This document shows positions 51,724 to 61,842 of a DNA stretch of 64,000 bases, piece by piece; within the stretch, counting starts at the first letter, position 1, and the number at the start of each line of letters is the position of its first letter. The DNA comes from Jiangella gansuensis DSM 44835 (GTDB taxonomy: Bacteria > Actinomycetota > Actinomycetes > Jiangellales > Jiangellaceae): assembly GCF_000515395.1 (NCBI RefSeq), contig NZ_KI911782.1:248001-312000 (forward strand), read 5' to 3'. The position numbers were made by a program, and so were the translations under genes. The notes under the pieces are model-generated. The model made no database searches. It was given only the letters and a program-made list of their open reading frames with translations, and was not told where the DNA came from.

Positions 51724-54129
51724 ATGGCGTTACGTCCCTCCGCCGTCGTAGCCACGGTTCGTCGCATCCTCCTCGTGGCCGGCGTCGCCGCTCTCTGCGG
51801 TGTCCTGCTGGCCGGACTCGCTCTGCCCGTCGTTGCCGGCCTCGGACTGACCGCTCGCGAAGGGGCGGACACGTTCGCCGAGATGCCCGCCGACTTGGAG
51901 CCCGGGCCGATGGCCCAGACGTCGACCATGGTCGATGCCAATGGCGAGCCGCTGGCCACGTTCTTCGACGAGAACCGCGTCTACGTCACGCTGGACCAGA
52001 TCGCGCCGGTCATGCTGGACGCGATCCTCGCCATCGAGGACGACCGCTTCTACGAGCGCGGCCCCATCGACATCCAGGGCACCCTGCGCGCCTTCATGCA
52101 GAACGTCGACGCCGGCGAGACTCAGGGTGGTGGCTCCACGCTCACCCAGCAGTACGTGAAGCAGGTGCGCATCTCCCAGGCCACCACCGAGGAGGAACTG
52201 GCCGAGGTCCAGGCCAGTAGCGGCACCGCGGGTTACCGACGCAAGCTCGACGAACTGCGAATGGCCGTGCAGATCGAGCAGGAGTTCAGCAAGGACGAGA
52301 TCCTCGAGCGCTACCTCAATATCGCGTTCTTCGGTAACCGCGCCTACGGCATCGAAGCGGCCGCCCGGGCGTACTTCAACACGACCGCCGCCCAGCTGAC
52401 GCTGCCGCAGGCAGCCATGCTCGCCGGCCTGGTCCAGCAGCCCATCCGGTACGACCCCACCAACGATGCCGAGGCCGCGCTCGGGCGCCGCAACGTCGTG
52501 CTGAACCGGATGGCCGCCACCGGTCGCGTCACCGAGGCCGAGGCCGCCGAGGCCCGTCAGCTCGAGCTGGGCCTCAACCTCGCGCCGACGTCGAACGGCT
52601 GCGTCAATGCGTGGGCCGGCTACTTCTGCGACTACGTGGTCAACGAGATCAGGACGCTCGAGGAACTGGGTGGGACACCGGACGAGCGGGAAGCCATGCT
52701 GCTGCAGGGTGGCCTGCGCATCGAGACCACCGTCAGCCGGCCCGCGCAGGAGGCCGCCGACGCTGCCGTGGCCGACATGATCGACCCCACCGACGAGCCC
52801 ATCGGGTCGCTGGCAACCGTCCAGCCGAACAACGGCTACATCCGGGCCATGGCCAACTCCCGCACGTACGGCGTCGAGGGCGAGGGCGTCAGCAACATCA
52901 ACTACGCCGTCGACCAGTCCATGGGCGGCGGCCGGGGTATCCAGTCCGGCTCGACGTTCAAGGCCTTCGTGCTGGCGGCTGCCATCAACCAGGGCATCGG
53001 CCTGAACCACTCGCTCAACTCGCCGCCGCGGATCAGCCTGCCGGTGAACTCGTTCACGACGTGTGACGGCCGGATCCGCAGCACGGAGACATGGTCGCCG
53101 CGCAACTCCACCGGTTCCGGGCGGTACAACCTGGTGTCCGCCACCGAGGACTCCGTCAACACCTACTTCGCACAGCTCGAGCGCGAGACCGGCATCTGCG
53201 AGCCGGCCACCATCGCGCAGAGCGCCGGCGTCATGCGAGCCGACCTCGACCCGGACGGCAACGTGCAGCCGCTGCAGCAGGTGCCGTCGTTCGTGCTCGG
53301 CGCCAACGAGGTCTCGCCGCTGGCCATGGCCGGTGCGTACGCCATGTTCGCCAACCGCGGCGCGTACTGCCCGCCCACGTCGATCGCACGCATCACCGAC
53401 TCGGCCGGCAACGTGCTGGTCGACCACACCCAGCCGGCCTGCGAGCAGGTCCTGGACCCGGCGGTCGCCGACGGAGTCAACGCGGTGTTGCAGAGCGTCG
53501 TCGACAACGGCACCGGTCGCAGGATGCGGCTCGACGACGGTCGCCCGGCCGCAGGCAAGACCGGTACCACGAACGACTCCATCGCCGTGTGGTTCGTCGG
53601 CTACACGCCGCAGTTGGCCACCGCGGTGGCCGTCGCCGATGTGGACGGCACCCAGGAGGACCTGGAAAGCCATCGGCTCAAGGGTGAGCGCATCCGGGAT
53701 GCCTGCGGTGGCTGCCTTGCAGGGCCGATCTGGAAGTCGATGATGGACGGCGCTCTCGCGGGCGCCCCGGAGGAGTCGTTCACCGCGCCCGACCCGAGCA
53801 CCATCCGCGGCGTCTCCGCCACCGTTCCCGACGTGCGCGGTCTGGACACCGACGCCGCCATCGCGGCGCTGGAGGGGGAGGGTTTCACCTCGTCCGTCGC
53901 CGGCCAGGTGCGCTCTGACTTATCCGAGGGCCTCGTGGTGCGCACCGACCCGGCCGCCGGGGCGGAGGTTGCTTCGGGTTCCAACATCGGCCTGTACGTC
54001 AGCAACGGCCAGCCGGAAGAGGACGAGGACGAAGACGAGCCCACCGACAACTTCACCATCGCGCCACCCACCGTTCCGCCCACCTTCGATCCTGACGGCG
54101 ACGAGGAAGAAAACGACGGCTGGCGCTGA
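51724..54129 (+). CDS. Class A penicillin-binding protein with PASTA domain (PonA2-like)
   Basis: This 801-residue cell-wall synthase has an N-terminal TM anchor (15-40), then a GT51 glycosyltransferase with the catalytic Glu in IEDDRFYERG near 105 and GGGSTLTQQYVK. The transpeptidase has SGSTFKAF (Ser near 410), SVNTYF and KTGTT near 613. One PASTA domain lies at about 700-760 (VPDVRGLDTDAAIAALEGEG), followed by an acidic disordered tail. Between the usual motifs Cys pairs occur (CDGRIR, CPPTS). Conserved neighbour of whiB. Confidence 0.96.
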   Translation: MALRPSAVVATVRRILLVAGVAALCGVLLAGLALPVVAGLGLTAREGADTFAEMPADLEPGPMAQTSTMVDANGEPLATFFDENRVYVTLDQIAPVMLDAILAIEDDRFYERGPIDIQGTLRAFMQNVDAGETQGGGSTLTQQYVKQVRISQATTEEELAEVQASSGTAGYRRKLDELRMAVQIEQEFSKDEILERYLNIAFFGNRAYGIEAAARAYFNTTAAQLTLPQAAMLAGLVQQPIRYDPTNDAEAALGRRNVVLNRMAATGRVTEAEAAEARQLELGLNLAPTSNGCVNAWAGYFCDYVVNEIRTLEELGGTPDEREAMLLQGGLRIETTVSRPAQEAADAAVADMIDPTDEPIGSLATVQPNNGYIRAMANSRTYGVEGEGVSNINYAVDQSMGGGRGIQSGSTFKAFVLAAAINQGIGLNHSLNSPPRISLPVNSFTTCDGRIRSTETWSPRNSTGSGRYNLVSATEDSVNTYFAQLERETGICEPATIAQSAGVMRADLDPDGNVQPLQQVPSFVLGANEVSPLAMAGAYAMFANRGAYCPPTSIARITDSAGNVLVDHTQPACEQVLDPAVADGVNAVLQSVVDNGTGRRMRLDDGRPAAGKTGTTNDSIAVWFVGYTPQLATAVAVADVDGTQEDLESHRLKGERIRDACGGCLAGPIWKSMMDGALAGAPEESFTAPDPSTIRGVSATVPDVRGLDTDAAIAALEGEGFTSSVAGQVRSDLSEGLVVRTDPAAGAEVASGSNIGLYVSNGQPEEDEDEDEPTDNFTIAPPTVPPTFDPDGDEEENDGWR

Positions 54130-54233
54130 GGTCCGACCGACGGCTGCGCGGCGCTGTTCAGGCGGCGTGCGAACCAGAGGGAAACGGAGTCATCGCCATT
54201 GCTAGCAAGAGGTGGAGGCGCCTCCGGAGGACG

Positions 54234-54659
54234 TTGGTCGGCGCGCTGATCGGTATGGCCGCGCTGGCCATCGCAGCCGTCCTCCTCGTGTGGTGGCAGT
54301 GGCAGCAGGCCGAGCAGAAGGTGCTGGAGGAGCAGGTCACGCAGGCCGAGACGATCCGCGGCCTGCTGGAGCGGTCACGCGCTGCCGGACGGCTCGAGGA
54401 AGCCGACGTCGAAGCGATCGTGCGCCGGGCCGAGGGTGGCGAGCTCTATTCGATGACGGAGCGGGCGGACGACATCTACATCGTCGCCCGAGTGGGGGCG
54501 CATGGCCGGCCGGCTTTCGGCGTGCCTGGTCTGGACTATGCCTGTTTCGGGTTCAACGTCCCAGTGTTCTCCGCTCCGGTGACCATCGAGCGGCTGTCGC
54601 CCGAAGAGGGCTACGGCTGGCCGGACGAGTGTCGCAGCGGCGAACCTGTCGTCGAGTGA
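54234..54659 (+). CDS. Single-TM protein of unknown function
   Basis: This protein has one N-terminal TM helix (ALIGMAALAIAAVLLVWW), a coiled-coil stretch (EQKVLEEQVTQAETIRGLLER) and a small extracytoplasmic domain with two Cys. Start is uncertain: TTG 54234 gives 141 residues; an in-frame ATT at 54198 after GGAG would add a basic N-terminus (ASKRWRRLRRTL) that fits membrane topology better. Located just after the PBP gene. Confidence 0.72.
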   Translation: MVGALIGMAALAIAAVLLVWWQWQQAEQKVLEEQVTQAETIRGLLERSRAAGRLEEADVEAIVRRAEGGELYSMTERADDIYIVARVGAHGRPAFGVPGLDYACFGFNVPVFSAPVTIERLSPEEGYGWPDECRSGEPVVE

Positions 54660-54664
54660 GCCTG

Positions 54665-55816
54665 TCACCGGGTGTCGAACAGGGCGCCGATGCGGCGTAG
54701 GCCGTCGAGGTCGTGGACGTCGCCGACCAGGGCCGGGACGTGGGTCACGGGGACCTCGGGGTGGGCCGTGGTGAAGCGTTCGCCCACCCGCTCGTCCCGG
54801 GCGGCCAGCCGCAGCCGCTCGGCGTGCAGCCGCAGCAGCGACGCGGTGAGCTCGTGCGACCCGGCCGCTTCCAGACGCTCGGCGGCAGCCACCGCCTGCT
54901 CCGCGCCGATGCCTCCGGACTCGCGCAGGTGCACCCGGTTGAGAACCAGTCCGGCCATCGGCATCGCGTCGCGGGAGAGCCGGTCGACGAAGTAGGAGGC
55001 CTCGCGCAGCGCGTCCGGCTCTGGCGCGGCGACCACGATGAACGCGGTCTCGGGTCGCTTGAGCAGCGCGTACGTCTGGTCGGCCCGCTCCCGGAATCCG
55101 CCGAACATAGTGTCCAGCGCGTTGACGAAGGTGGACACGTCACGCAGCAGCTCACCGCCGAGGATCTTCGTGAGCGCGGACGTCACGACGTTGAAGCCGG
55201 CGTGCAGCAGCTTGAGGTAGGTGCGCCCGCCGGCCCGGGCGGTGCCGCCGAGTAGCCGGATCAGGCGGCCGTCGAGGAACGAGCCGAGGCGTTCAGGTGC
55301 GTCCAGGAAGTCCAGCGCGGATCGCGACGGCGGGGTGTCGACGACGATGAGGTCCCAGTCGGAGCGGGCCCGCAGCTGGCCGAGCTTCTCCATCGCCATG
55401 TACTCCTGCGTGCCGGCGAAGGAGGAGGAGAGCGCCTGGTAGAACGGGTTCGCCAGGATCTGGCGGGCCCGTTCGGGGGTGGCGTGCGTCTCCACCACCT
55501 CGTCGAAGGTCCGCTTCATGTCGAGCATCATCGCGTCGAGCGTGCCGCCCGCGGACGTGTCGACTCCGGAGACCGCGCGGGGGATGTTGTCCAACTCGGA
55601 CAACCCCATGGACTGCGCGAGCCGGCGGGCCGGGTCGATGGTGAGCACGACGGCCTGCCGGCCCCGCTCGGCCGCGCGCAGCGCGAGTGCGGCCGCCGTC
55701 GTCGTCTTGCCGACGCCGCCGGAACCGCAGCAGACGACGATGCGGATGCGGCGGTCGTCGATGAGCCGGTCGGTGTCGAAGCCGACCGGCCGGTGGCCGC
55801 GAGCTGCCGGGTTCAC
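54665..55816 (-). CDS. ArsA/Get3-like anion-transporting ATPase (second of pair)
   Basis: This 383-residue P-loop ATPase has the deviant Walker A CGSGGVGKTTT at about 30-40, switch LTIDPARRLA and VVDTPPSRSALDFLD. It overlaps the partner gene by 4 bp (GTG start). In mycobacteria the equivalents (Rv3679-Rv3680) sit near whiB4/ponA2 and the two ATPases act as a pair; the substrate in actinobacteria is unsettled. Confidence 0.93.
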   Translation of the reverse strand: MNPAARGHRPVGFDTDRLIDDRRIRIVVCCGSGGVGKTTTAAALALRAAERGRQAVVLTIDPARRLAQSMGLSELDNIPRAVSGVDTSAGGTLDAMMLDMKRTFDEVVETHATPERARQILANPFYQALSSSFAGTQEYMAMEKLGQLRARSDWDLIVVDTPPSRSALDFLDAPERLGSFLDGRLIRLLGGTARAGGRTYLKLLHAGFNVVTSALTKILGGELLRDVSTFVNALDTMFGGFRERADQTYALLKRPETAFIVVAAPEPDALREASYFVDRLSRDAMPMAGLVLNRVHLRESGGIGAEQAVAAAERLEAAGSHELTASLLRLHAERLRLAARDERVGERFTTAHPEVPVTHVPALVGDVHDLDGLRRIGALFDTR

Positions 55817-56790
55817 GCGGCACCCTGCTCGGTCAGTGCCTCGGCCAGTTCGTAGAGCGCGGTCGGGTCGACGCCGTCGGCCTGCCGGGGCAGCTCGTAC
55901 ACGGGCCGGCCCAGCCCGGTGACGACCTTGCGCTGTTCGCGCTCCAGCGCCACCCGTTCGGCGTGGTCGGCGGCCTCGCGGGTGAGGAGGTCGACGACGT
56001 CGCCATCGGCCGGCAGCCCGGCCGCTTGCAGCCCGCCGGCGACGATGTCGCGGTCCAGTTTGCCGCGGCGGGCGGCGGTCAGCTCCCGCGGACTCAGATG
56101 GGCCGGGCGGACCTGGTTGACGACTACGGCTCCGACCGGGATGTGCGCGGCGTGCAGGTCGGCGACGGCGTCCGCGGTCTCCTGCACGGGCATGTCCTCC
56201 AGCAGCGTGACCACGTGGACGGCGGTACGCGGACTGTGGATCAGCTCGGTGATGGAGGTGGCCTGCCGGTTGATCGGCCCGACCCGGGCCAGGGACGACA
56301 CGGACGTGGCGACGTCGAGGAACCGGACGACGCGGCCGGTGGGCGGCGCGTCGAGCACCACCGCGTCGTAGACGAACCGGTCACCGGTGCGGCGTCGAGC
56401 GGCCTCGTACGCCTTACCGGTCAGCAGCACGTCACGCAGCCCGGGCGCGATGGTGGTGGCGAAGTCGACGAACCCCAGCTTGTCGAGTGCCCGGCCGGCG
56501 CGGCCCAGGCGGTAGAACATGTCGAGGTACTCGTGCATCGCCTCGCGCGCCTGGATGGCCAGCGCGTGTACCTCACCGCCGCCGGGGGCGGACGCGACTC
56601 GTTGCTCGGCATACCCCAGCGGGGGGACGTCGAAGAGCTGGGCGAGGCCCTGACGCTCCTCGACCTCGGCGACCAGGACCCGCCGGCCGCCGGTGGCCAG
56701 CGCCATGGCCAGCGCGCCGGCGACGGTCGTCTTGCCGGTGCCGCCTTTCCCGGTGACGACGTGCAGCCGCACGCCCTCCCAGTCACCCAC
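55813..56790 (-). CDS. ArsA/Get3-like ATPase (first of pair)
   Basis: This 325-residue ATPase has GKGGTGKTT as its deviant Walker A near residues 14-22, LVAEVEERQGL and VVLDAPPTGR. First gene of the ATPase operon, 10 bp after the PAP2 gene end, so possibly co-transcribed with it. Forms the conserved tandem pair with the gene downstream. Confidence 0.93.
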   Translation of the reverse strand: MGDWEGVRLHVVTGKGGTGKTTVAGALAMALATGGRRVLVAEVEERQGLAQLFDVPPLGYAEQRVASAPGGGEVHALAIQAREAMHEYLDMFYRLGRAGRALDKLGFVDFATTIAPGLRDVLLTGKAYEAARRRTGDRFVYDAVVLDAPPTGRVVRFLDVATSVSSLARVGPINRQATSITELIHSPRTAVHVVTLLEDMPVQETADAVADLHAAHIPVGAVVVNQVRPAHLSPRELTAARRGKLDRDIVAGGLQAAGLPADGDVVDLLTREAADHAERVALEREQRKVVTGLGRPVYELPRQADGVDPTALYELAEALTEQGAA

Positions 56791-56800
56791 GCCCCAGAGC

Positions 56801-57652
56801 CTACGTGACCGCCGGGACGTGCTGCGTGAAGGAGCGCACCGAACGGCCGTGCAGGAGCCGCTGCAGCGCGAACCCGGCCGACAGGGCGATGTAGCCGCCG
56901 ACGGCGTCGAGCACGTAGTGGTTCGCGGTGCCGGTGATGACCACCAGCGTGAGCAGCGGATACAGGACGCCCAGGACGCGCAGCAGCCGGTGCCGGGCGA
57001 ACATGACGATGGCGATGCCGCACCACATCGACCACCCGGCGTGCATGGACGGCATGGCGGCGTACTGATTCGTCAGGCTCTGCAGGTCGCCCGAGGTCAC
57101 CGAGCCCCACGTCTCGTGGATGGCGACGGTGTCGTGGAACAGTCCTCCGGGCAGCAGTCGCGGCGGCGCCAGCGGGTAGAGGAAGTACCCGAACAGTGCC
57201 AGCCCGGTGGTGAAGGCGAGAGCCGTGCGGGCGGCTCGATACCTGCCGGGGTGCCGCCAGAACAGCCACACCAGCACCGCGCCGGTGACGGCGAAGTGCA
57301 TGATCGCGTAGAAGTAGCTCATGGCCACCGCCAGCCATTCGGCGGCGTGGACGGTGTGGTTGAGCCACAGCTCGAAGTCGATGTTCAGGTTCTGTTCGGC
57401 GCGCCAGATGTCGAAGCTGCTGGCGATGGCGCGGGTCTGGTTCTCGGGCACCGCGTTCCGGATCATCGAGTACACGCCGTACGCGGCACCCAGCAGGGCC
57501 AGCTCGGCGATCAGGATGGGACGCCGAGGCGTCCGGACACGCCTCAGCACCCGCTGCCAGATGGACGGGTGAGGTGGAGCGGCGGCCGGCGCCGGTGGTA
57601 CCGGCGCCGGCTGCTCCACTACGGATGGATGTGCCACCCCAAAATCCCCCAA
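56801..57652 (-). CDS. PAP2-superfamily membrane phosphatase/transferase
   Basis: This 283-residue protein has a Pro-rich N-terminus, then six TM helices. Catalytic motifs of the inositol-phosphotransferase-like PAP2 branch: YPLAPPRLLP, MPSMHAGWS and TANHYVLDAVGG. It may act on lipid phosphates or make phosphoinositides. Confidence 0.92.
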   Translation of the reverse strand: MGDFGVAHPSVVEQPAPVPPAPAAAPPHPSIWQRVLRRVRTPRRPILIAELALLGAAYGVYSMIRNAVPENQTRAIASSFDIWRAEQNLNIDFELWLNHTVHAAEWLAVAMSYFYAIMHFAVTGAVLVWLFWRHPGRYRAARTALAFTTGLALFGYFLYPLAPPRLLPGGLFHDTVAIHETWGSVTSGDLQSLTNQYAAMPSMHAGWSMWCGIAIVMFARHRLLRVLGVLYPLLTLVVITGTANHYVLDAVGGYIALSAGFALQRLLHGRSVRSFTQHVPAVT

Positions 57653-57660
57653 CTACCGGT

Positions 57661-59316
57661 TCAGGTCGTCGTCAGATCGCGCCGGCGGAAGCCGAGCAGG
57701 CCGATCCAGACGAGGGCGACCGCTAGCACACCCATTATGACGAATGCCGTCCCTGCGGGGTCACCACCTGGTAGGCCTCCGGCCGCGTCGAACGGCGAGA
57801 TCTTCGTCACCCAGTCGGGGAACTGGAAGAATCCGCCCAGCATCCCGACGACCACGCCGTAGGCGACGACGGCCCACGCCAGCGGTAGTGCCCGCGGTAG
57901 GAACCCGACCAGAGCCACCGCGAGGGCCGCGACGAACCAGATCGCGACCGTGTGCGCCAGCGCGGCGCCGAAGTACTCGGGGAAGACGCTGCTGTCCCCG
58001 AGCGATGCCGCGGCGGTGATGCCGAGGCCCAGCCCACCCACGAGGATCAGCAGCAGGCTGCCGGCGAGGGCGATGACGAGGTGGCTTGCGGCGAACCGGA
58101 CTCTGCCGACGGCGGTGGCGAGCACCGGCTCGGCCCGTCCGGCGGTCTCCTCACTACGCAGGCGGGTGACGGCGATGATGGCGTAGGCGGCGGCCAGCAC
58201 CGCCATCAACTGGATGATCATCGCCATGAAACCCTCGATGATCGTCTGGCCGGTGCCCTGTTCGAGCATGTCGGCGATCGTGGAGTTGTCGTTCACGAAC
58301 TCCTCGATCGACGACGTCAGGCCGCCGTAGCCCAGGCCGAACATGAACAGGCCCACGGTCCAGCCGATCAGGTTGCCGCGCTGCAGCCGGATCGCCAGCC
58401 CGAGCGGCGTCGACAGTCTCCCGCCGGCGCGCTCCGGCCCGGGCTTCGGCCGAACTAGGCCGGCGCCGACGTCCCGGCGGCTGGTCAGCGCGAACGCGAC
58501 AGCGACCAGTGCCACCGACACGGCCAGCGCGATCAGCAGCGGCCACCAGCGGTCGTCGACGTAGACCATGGTGCGTTGCGCCCAGCCGATGGGCGACAGC
58601 CAGGACAGCGCCTCGCTGCCCACGTCGCCGATGGCCCGCAGCGCGAACGCGGCGCCGAGGGCGGCCGCAGCCATCCCGGAGGCGGCCCGGGCGTGCTCGG
58701 TGACCTGTGTGGTCACCGCGGCGATACCGGTGAAGACCAGCCCAACGGAGGCGGTCGCGGCACCGAACAGCAGCGAGCCGGACGCAGACAGTTCGTCGAG
58801 GGTGGCCGGCATCAGCAACGCCAGCAGGGCACCGATGACCAGGTTCGCGCCACCCACGACGACGATGGCCGCCGTCGTGCCCGCGTGCCGGCCGAGAACC
58901 CCGGCCCGCAGCAGCTCGGAGCGGCCGGTCTCCTCTTCGGCGCGGGTGTGCCGCACCATGAGCAGGATGCTCATCAGCGCCACGGCGATGGCCAGGAAGC
59001 CCAGCAGCTCGTTGGCGGTCATGGCGCCGTAGGTGTAGTCGTCCTTGCCGTACGCCGGCCCGGTCAGCGCGACGGTGGCCGGGTTGTCCAGCAGGTCCGC
59101 GCGGGCCTGCCGGTCGGCAGCCGTGGGATACGTCTCCGGGAACGTCGGCAGGCTGCCGACGACGGCGAGCACAATCGCGCCGATCCAGATGGGAAGCCGG
59201 ACACGGTCGCGCCGCAGGATGAAGCGGATGAGAGTGCCGGTGCCCGCGAGCGTTCCGCCGCCGCGCCGGGCGGCGGCGTGCTGACGCGGCCCTCGTTCGG
59301 CGGTGGCGACGCTCAC
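57661..59316 (-). CDS. ABC exporter permease
   Basis: This 551-residue protein has about twelve TM helices in two repeats, of the type often labelled polyketide-antibiotic or multidrug ABC permease in actinobacteria. GTG start. It overlaps the ATPase gene by 4 bp. Together they form an exporter that a MarR/GbsR-type regulator probably controls. Confidence 0.92.
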   Translation of the reverse strand: MSVATAERGPRQHAAARRGGGTLAGTGTLIRFILRRDRVRLPIWIGAIVLAVVGSLPTFPETYPTAADRQARADLLDNPATVALTGPAYGKDDYTYGAMTANELLGFLAIAVALMSILLMVRHTRAEEETGRSELLRAGVLGRHAGTTAAIVVVGGANLVIGALLALLMPATLDELSASGSLLFGAATASVGLVFTGIAAVTTQVTEHARAASGMAAAALGAAFALRAIGDVGSEALSWLSPIGWAQRTMVYVDDRWWPLLIALAVSVALVAVAFALTSRRDVGAGLVRPKPGPERAGGRLSTPLGLAIRLQRGNLIGWTVGLFMFGLGYGGLTSSIEEFVNDNSTIADMLEQGTGQTIIEGFMAMIIQLMAVLAAAYAIIAVTRLRSEETAGRAEPVLATAVGRVRFAASHLVIALAGSLLLILVGGLGLGITAAASLGDSSVFPEYFGAALAHTVAIWFVAALAVALVGFLPRALPLAWAVVAYGVVVGMLGGFFQFPDWVTKISPFDAAGGLPGGDPAGTAFVIMGVLAVALVWIGLLGFRRRDLTTT

Positions 59317-60239
59317 GTCGACGCTCCCGCCTCGGCCGCTGCCTGCTCAGCGGCGAGCTCGTCGCCGTAGTGCCGCATGAACAGTTCCTCGAGTGTGGGC
59401 GGCTGGCTGACCAGCGACTCGATGCCGAACTCGGTGAGGCGACGGATCGCGGCATCGATGTTCGCGGTGTCGACGTCGAAGTTCGCTCGCGTGCCGTCGG
59501 CGACCAGGTCGTGGATGCCGGGCAACTGCTCCAGCCCGCTGACCGGGCGGGAGGTCTCGACGGCGATCGACGTGCGGGTCAGGTGTCGCAGCTGGGAAAG
59601 CGTGCCGCTTTCGACGATCTTGCCGGCGCGGATGATGCTCACCTTGTCGCAGAGCTTCTCCACCTCGGCGAGGATGTGGCTGGAGAGCAGCACCGTCTTG
59701 CCGTCGTCCTTCCACTCGTCGATGCACTCGGTGAACACGGCCTCCATCAGCGGGTCGAGGCCGGACGTGGGCTCGTCCAGGATGAGCAGTTCGACGTCGG
59801 AGGCAAGCGCGGCCACCAGGGCGACCTTCTGCCGGTTGCCCTTGGAGTACGTGCGCCCCTTCTTCGTCGGGTCGAGGTCGAACCGTTCCAGCAGGCTCTT
59901 GCGGCGCTTCTCGTCGAGTCCGCCGCGCAGCCGTCCGAGCAGGTCGATCGCCTCGCCGCCGGACAGGTTGGGCCAGAGGTTGACGTCGCCGGGCACGTAG
60001 GCGAGCCGCCGGTGCAGGGCGACGGCGTCATGCCACGGGTCGCCGCCGAGCAGCTGGGCGGTGCCGGAGTCGGCACGCAGGAGCCCGAGCAGGACGCGGA
60101 TGGTTGTGGACTTGCCGGCGCCGTTGGGGCCGAGGAATCCGTGGACTTCGCCGGTGGACACGTGCAGGTCCAGCCCGTCCAGGGCGCGGACCGTTCCGAA
60201 GGTCTTCACCACGCCGGCGACGTCGATCGCTGTCGTCAT
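59313..60239 (-). CDS. ABC exporter ATP-binding protein
   Basis: This 308-residue ATPase has Walker [11 protein letters not shown] (37-46), signature YSKGNRQKV (a weak variant of LSGGQ), Walker [13 protein letters not shown] and the H-loop SSHILAEVE. The C-terminal extension of 90 residues is usual for DrrA-like exporters. Divergent from a GbsR-like regulator gene, sharing a palindromic site. Confidence 0.95.
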   Translation of the reverse strand: MTTAIDVAGVVKTFGTVRALDGLDLHVSTGEVHGFLGPNGAGKSTTIRVLLGLLRADSGTAQLLGGDPWHDAVALHRRLAYVPGDVNLWPNLSGGEAIDLLGRLRGGLDEKRRKSLLERFDLDPTKKGRTYSKGNRQKVALVAALASDVELLILDEPTSGLDPLMEAVFTECIDEWKDDGKTVLLSSHILAEVEKLCDKVSIIRAGKIVESGTLSQLRHLTRTSIAVETSRPVSGLEQLPGIHDLVADGTRANFDVDTANIDAAIRRLTEFGIESLVSQPPTLEELFMRHYGDELAAEQAAAEAGAST

Positions 60240-60259
60240 GCGACCGACACTACACAGTC

Positions 60260-60275
60260 TTCACACTTTTGTGAA
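60260..60275. promoter_or_regulatory. Palindromic operator between ABC exporter and GbsR-like gene
   Basis: TTCACA, CTTT, TGTGAA: perfect arms. A related sequence (TTCATGAAGTTGTGAA) precedes the second GbsR-like gene. Confidence 0.6.
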
Positions 60276-60326
60276 TCTATTTAAGTCCGTTATGGTCATG
60301 GCGTGCGTGAAGGGGGTGGCATCGGC

Positions 60327-60860
60327 ATGAGCGGGAAGAGCGACGAGCCCGGCCGGGCGCACGAGGAGGCCGTGCTCCGGTTCGTGGAGCGGTTCGCCCT
60401 GCTGTTCGCCGATTCGGGACTGCCCCGCATGCCGGCTCGGGTGATGGCGTACGTCCTGACCGCGGACGCCGATGCGCACACGGCCATGGACCTGGCTCGA
60501 GGGCTGCGGGTGAGCCCGGCCGCCATCTCCGGCGCCGTCCGGCTGCTGGTCGATGTGAGGCTGCTGGTCAAGGAGCGGGTGCCCGGTGGTCGTGTCGACC
60601 AGTACCGCCTGCACTACGACGACATCTGGGCGACATTGGTCGGGCGGCAGCTCCCGGTCTTCGATCGCTACGAGGAGGTGTTCACGGAAGGCTTGGGTTC
60701 GCTCGCACGGGACCGTCGGGGCGCCCGGCGGATCCGGGAGACCCGCGAGTTCTTCCGGTTCTACCGAGCTGAGCTGCTCGAGATGAACGAGCGTTGGACG
60801 GCCCGGTCGCGCGCCGTCACGAGCGAGCGGCGACCGGCTCCGGCGACACCGCCGGGGTGA
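60327..60860 (+). CDS. GbsR/MarR-family regulator
   Basis: This 177-residue winged-helix regulator has a recognition region LARGLRVSPAAISGAVRLLV and wing VKERVPGGRVDQYRL. ATG 60327 (after AAGGGGG) is preferred over GTG 60303. Likely represses the divergent ABC exporter and itself through the palindrome at 60260. It overlaps the end of the convergent DMT transporter by 44 bp. A close paralogue lies 1 kb away. Confidence 0.92.
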   Translation: MSGKSDEPGRAHEEAVLRFVERFALLFADSGLPRMPARVMAYVLTADADAHTAMDLARGLRVSPAAISGAVRLLVDVRLLVKERVPGGRVDQYRLHYDDIWATLVGRQLPVFDRYEEVFTEGLGSLARDRRGARRIRETREFFRFYRAELLEMNERWTARSRAVTSERRPAPATPPG

Positions 60861-61656
60861 CCGGCCGGTTGCTGCCGCGAGCCAGCAGCACCACTCCGGT
60901 GCCTGCGACGACGGCCGCGAGCGCGGCCACGGTGACGGTGCCCGCTCCGCCGCCGAGCCGCTCGCCCAGCAACCCGATGCCGATGGTGGCCGCTGCGACG
61001 GGGTTGACGATCGTGGCGGCCGCCAGTGGCGCGCCGAGGCCCCCGCGGTAGGCCGTGCGGGCCAGAGCCAGGCCGCCTCCGGCGAAGACCACGACGACGA
61101 TGCTGGCCGGGTTGAGCAGGCCGGTCCAGCCGGTGTCGGCCACCCGGATGGTGACCGTCTGGGCCAGTGCCGAGGAGACCCCGAAGGTCACCCCCGCGGC
61201 GAAGGCGTAGAGCAGGCTGCGGCGAACCGGGCGCAGGTGCATCCGGCCGGCCGCAACGACGGCTGCCAGGACCAGGAGGACGACTGTGCTGGTGAGAATG
61301 CCGATCTGCGGGGAGGTGAGTTCGCTGCGCGGCCGGGTCGGCGACGTGAAGAGCAGCAGCCCGGCGATTCCGGCCATGCTCAGGCCCATGCCGACCCACT
61401 CGCGCCGCACGACGCGCCGCGTGCCCAGGGCGGCCGACAGCATGAGCGCGAAGGCGAGACTCAGCACCCCGAGAGGCTGGACGACGGTGAGCGGACCGAA
61501 GTGCAGTGCGCACACATGCAGCGATGCCGCCGCGGCGGTCAGGGCGAGGGAGGACCACCAGTGGTGGCGGGCGACCATGCCGAGCGCGGCGACGGCATGC
61601 AGGCCGGCGGCCGCGATGGCGAAAGCCACGGCGAAGCCCACGATGCTCACCGCCAT
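60817..61656 (-). CDS. DMT-superfamily (EamA-like) transporter
   Basis: This 279-residue protein has nine to ten TM helices in two EamA-like repeats (VQPLGVLSLAFALMLSA, and NPVAAATIGIGLLGERLGG with the conserved glutamate). Substrate unknown. It lies between two GbsR-like regulators and is divergent from the second, so it may be its target. Confidence 0.9.
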   Translation of the reverse strand: MAVSIVGFAVAFAIAAAGLHAVAALGMVARHHWWSSLALTAAAASLHVCALHFGPLTVVQPLGVLSLAFALMLSAALGTRRVVRREWVGMGLSMAGIAGLLLFTSPTRPRSELTSPQIGILTSTVVLLVLAAVVAAGRMHLRPVRRSLLYAFAAGVTFGVSSALAQTVTIRVADTGWTGLLNPASIVVVVFAGGGLALARTAYRGGLGAPLAAATIVNPVAAATIGIGLLGERLGGGAGTVTVAALAAVVAGTGVVLLARGSNRPVTPAVSPEPVAARS

Positions 61657-61779
61657 CCCGTCTCGGCAGTCCGATGCGGGGAGCGCCGGTCACTCGGCGG
61701 CGGCTCCCACCCCCGAAAATGTAACGGCCCGCGGCCGGTGCGCGGCGGCACACCCCCGGAGGTCCGAGCCTACAGGGAT

Positions 61780-61795
61780 TTCATGAAGTTGTGAA
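61780..61795. promoter_or_regulatory. Operator-like element upstream of the second GbsR-like gene
   Basis: TTCATGAAGTTGTGAA shares TTCA and TTGTGAA with the palindrome at 60260, in the divergent space between the DMT transporter and the regulator. Confidence 0.45.
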
Positions 61796-61842
61796 TTAGA
61801 TGAAATGTATGATGGTGGTCACGCATGAGGGGGACCGAACCG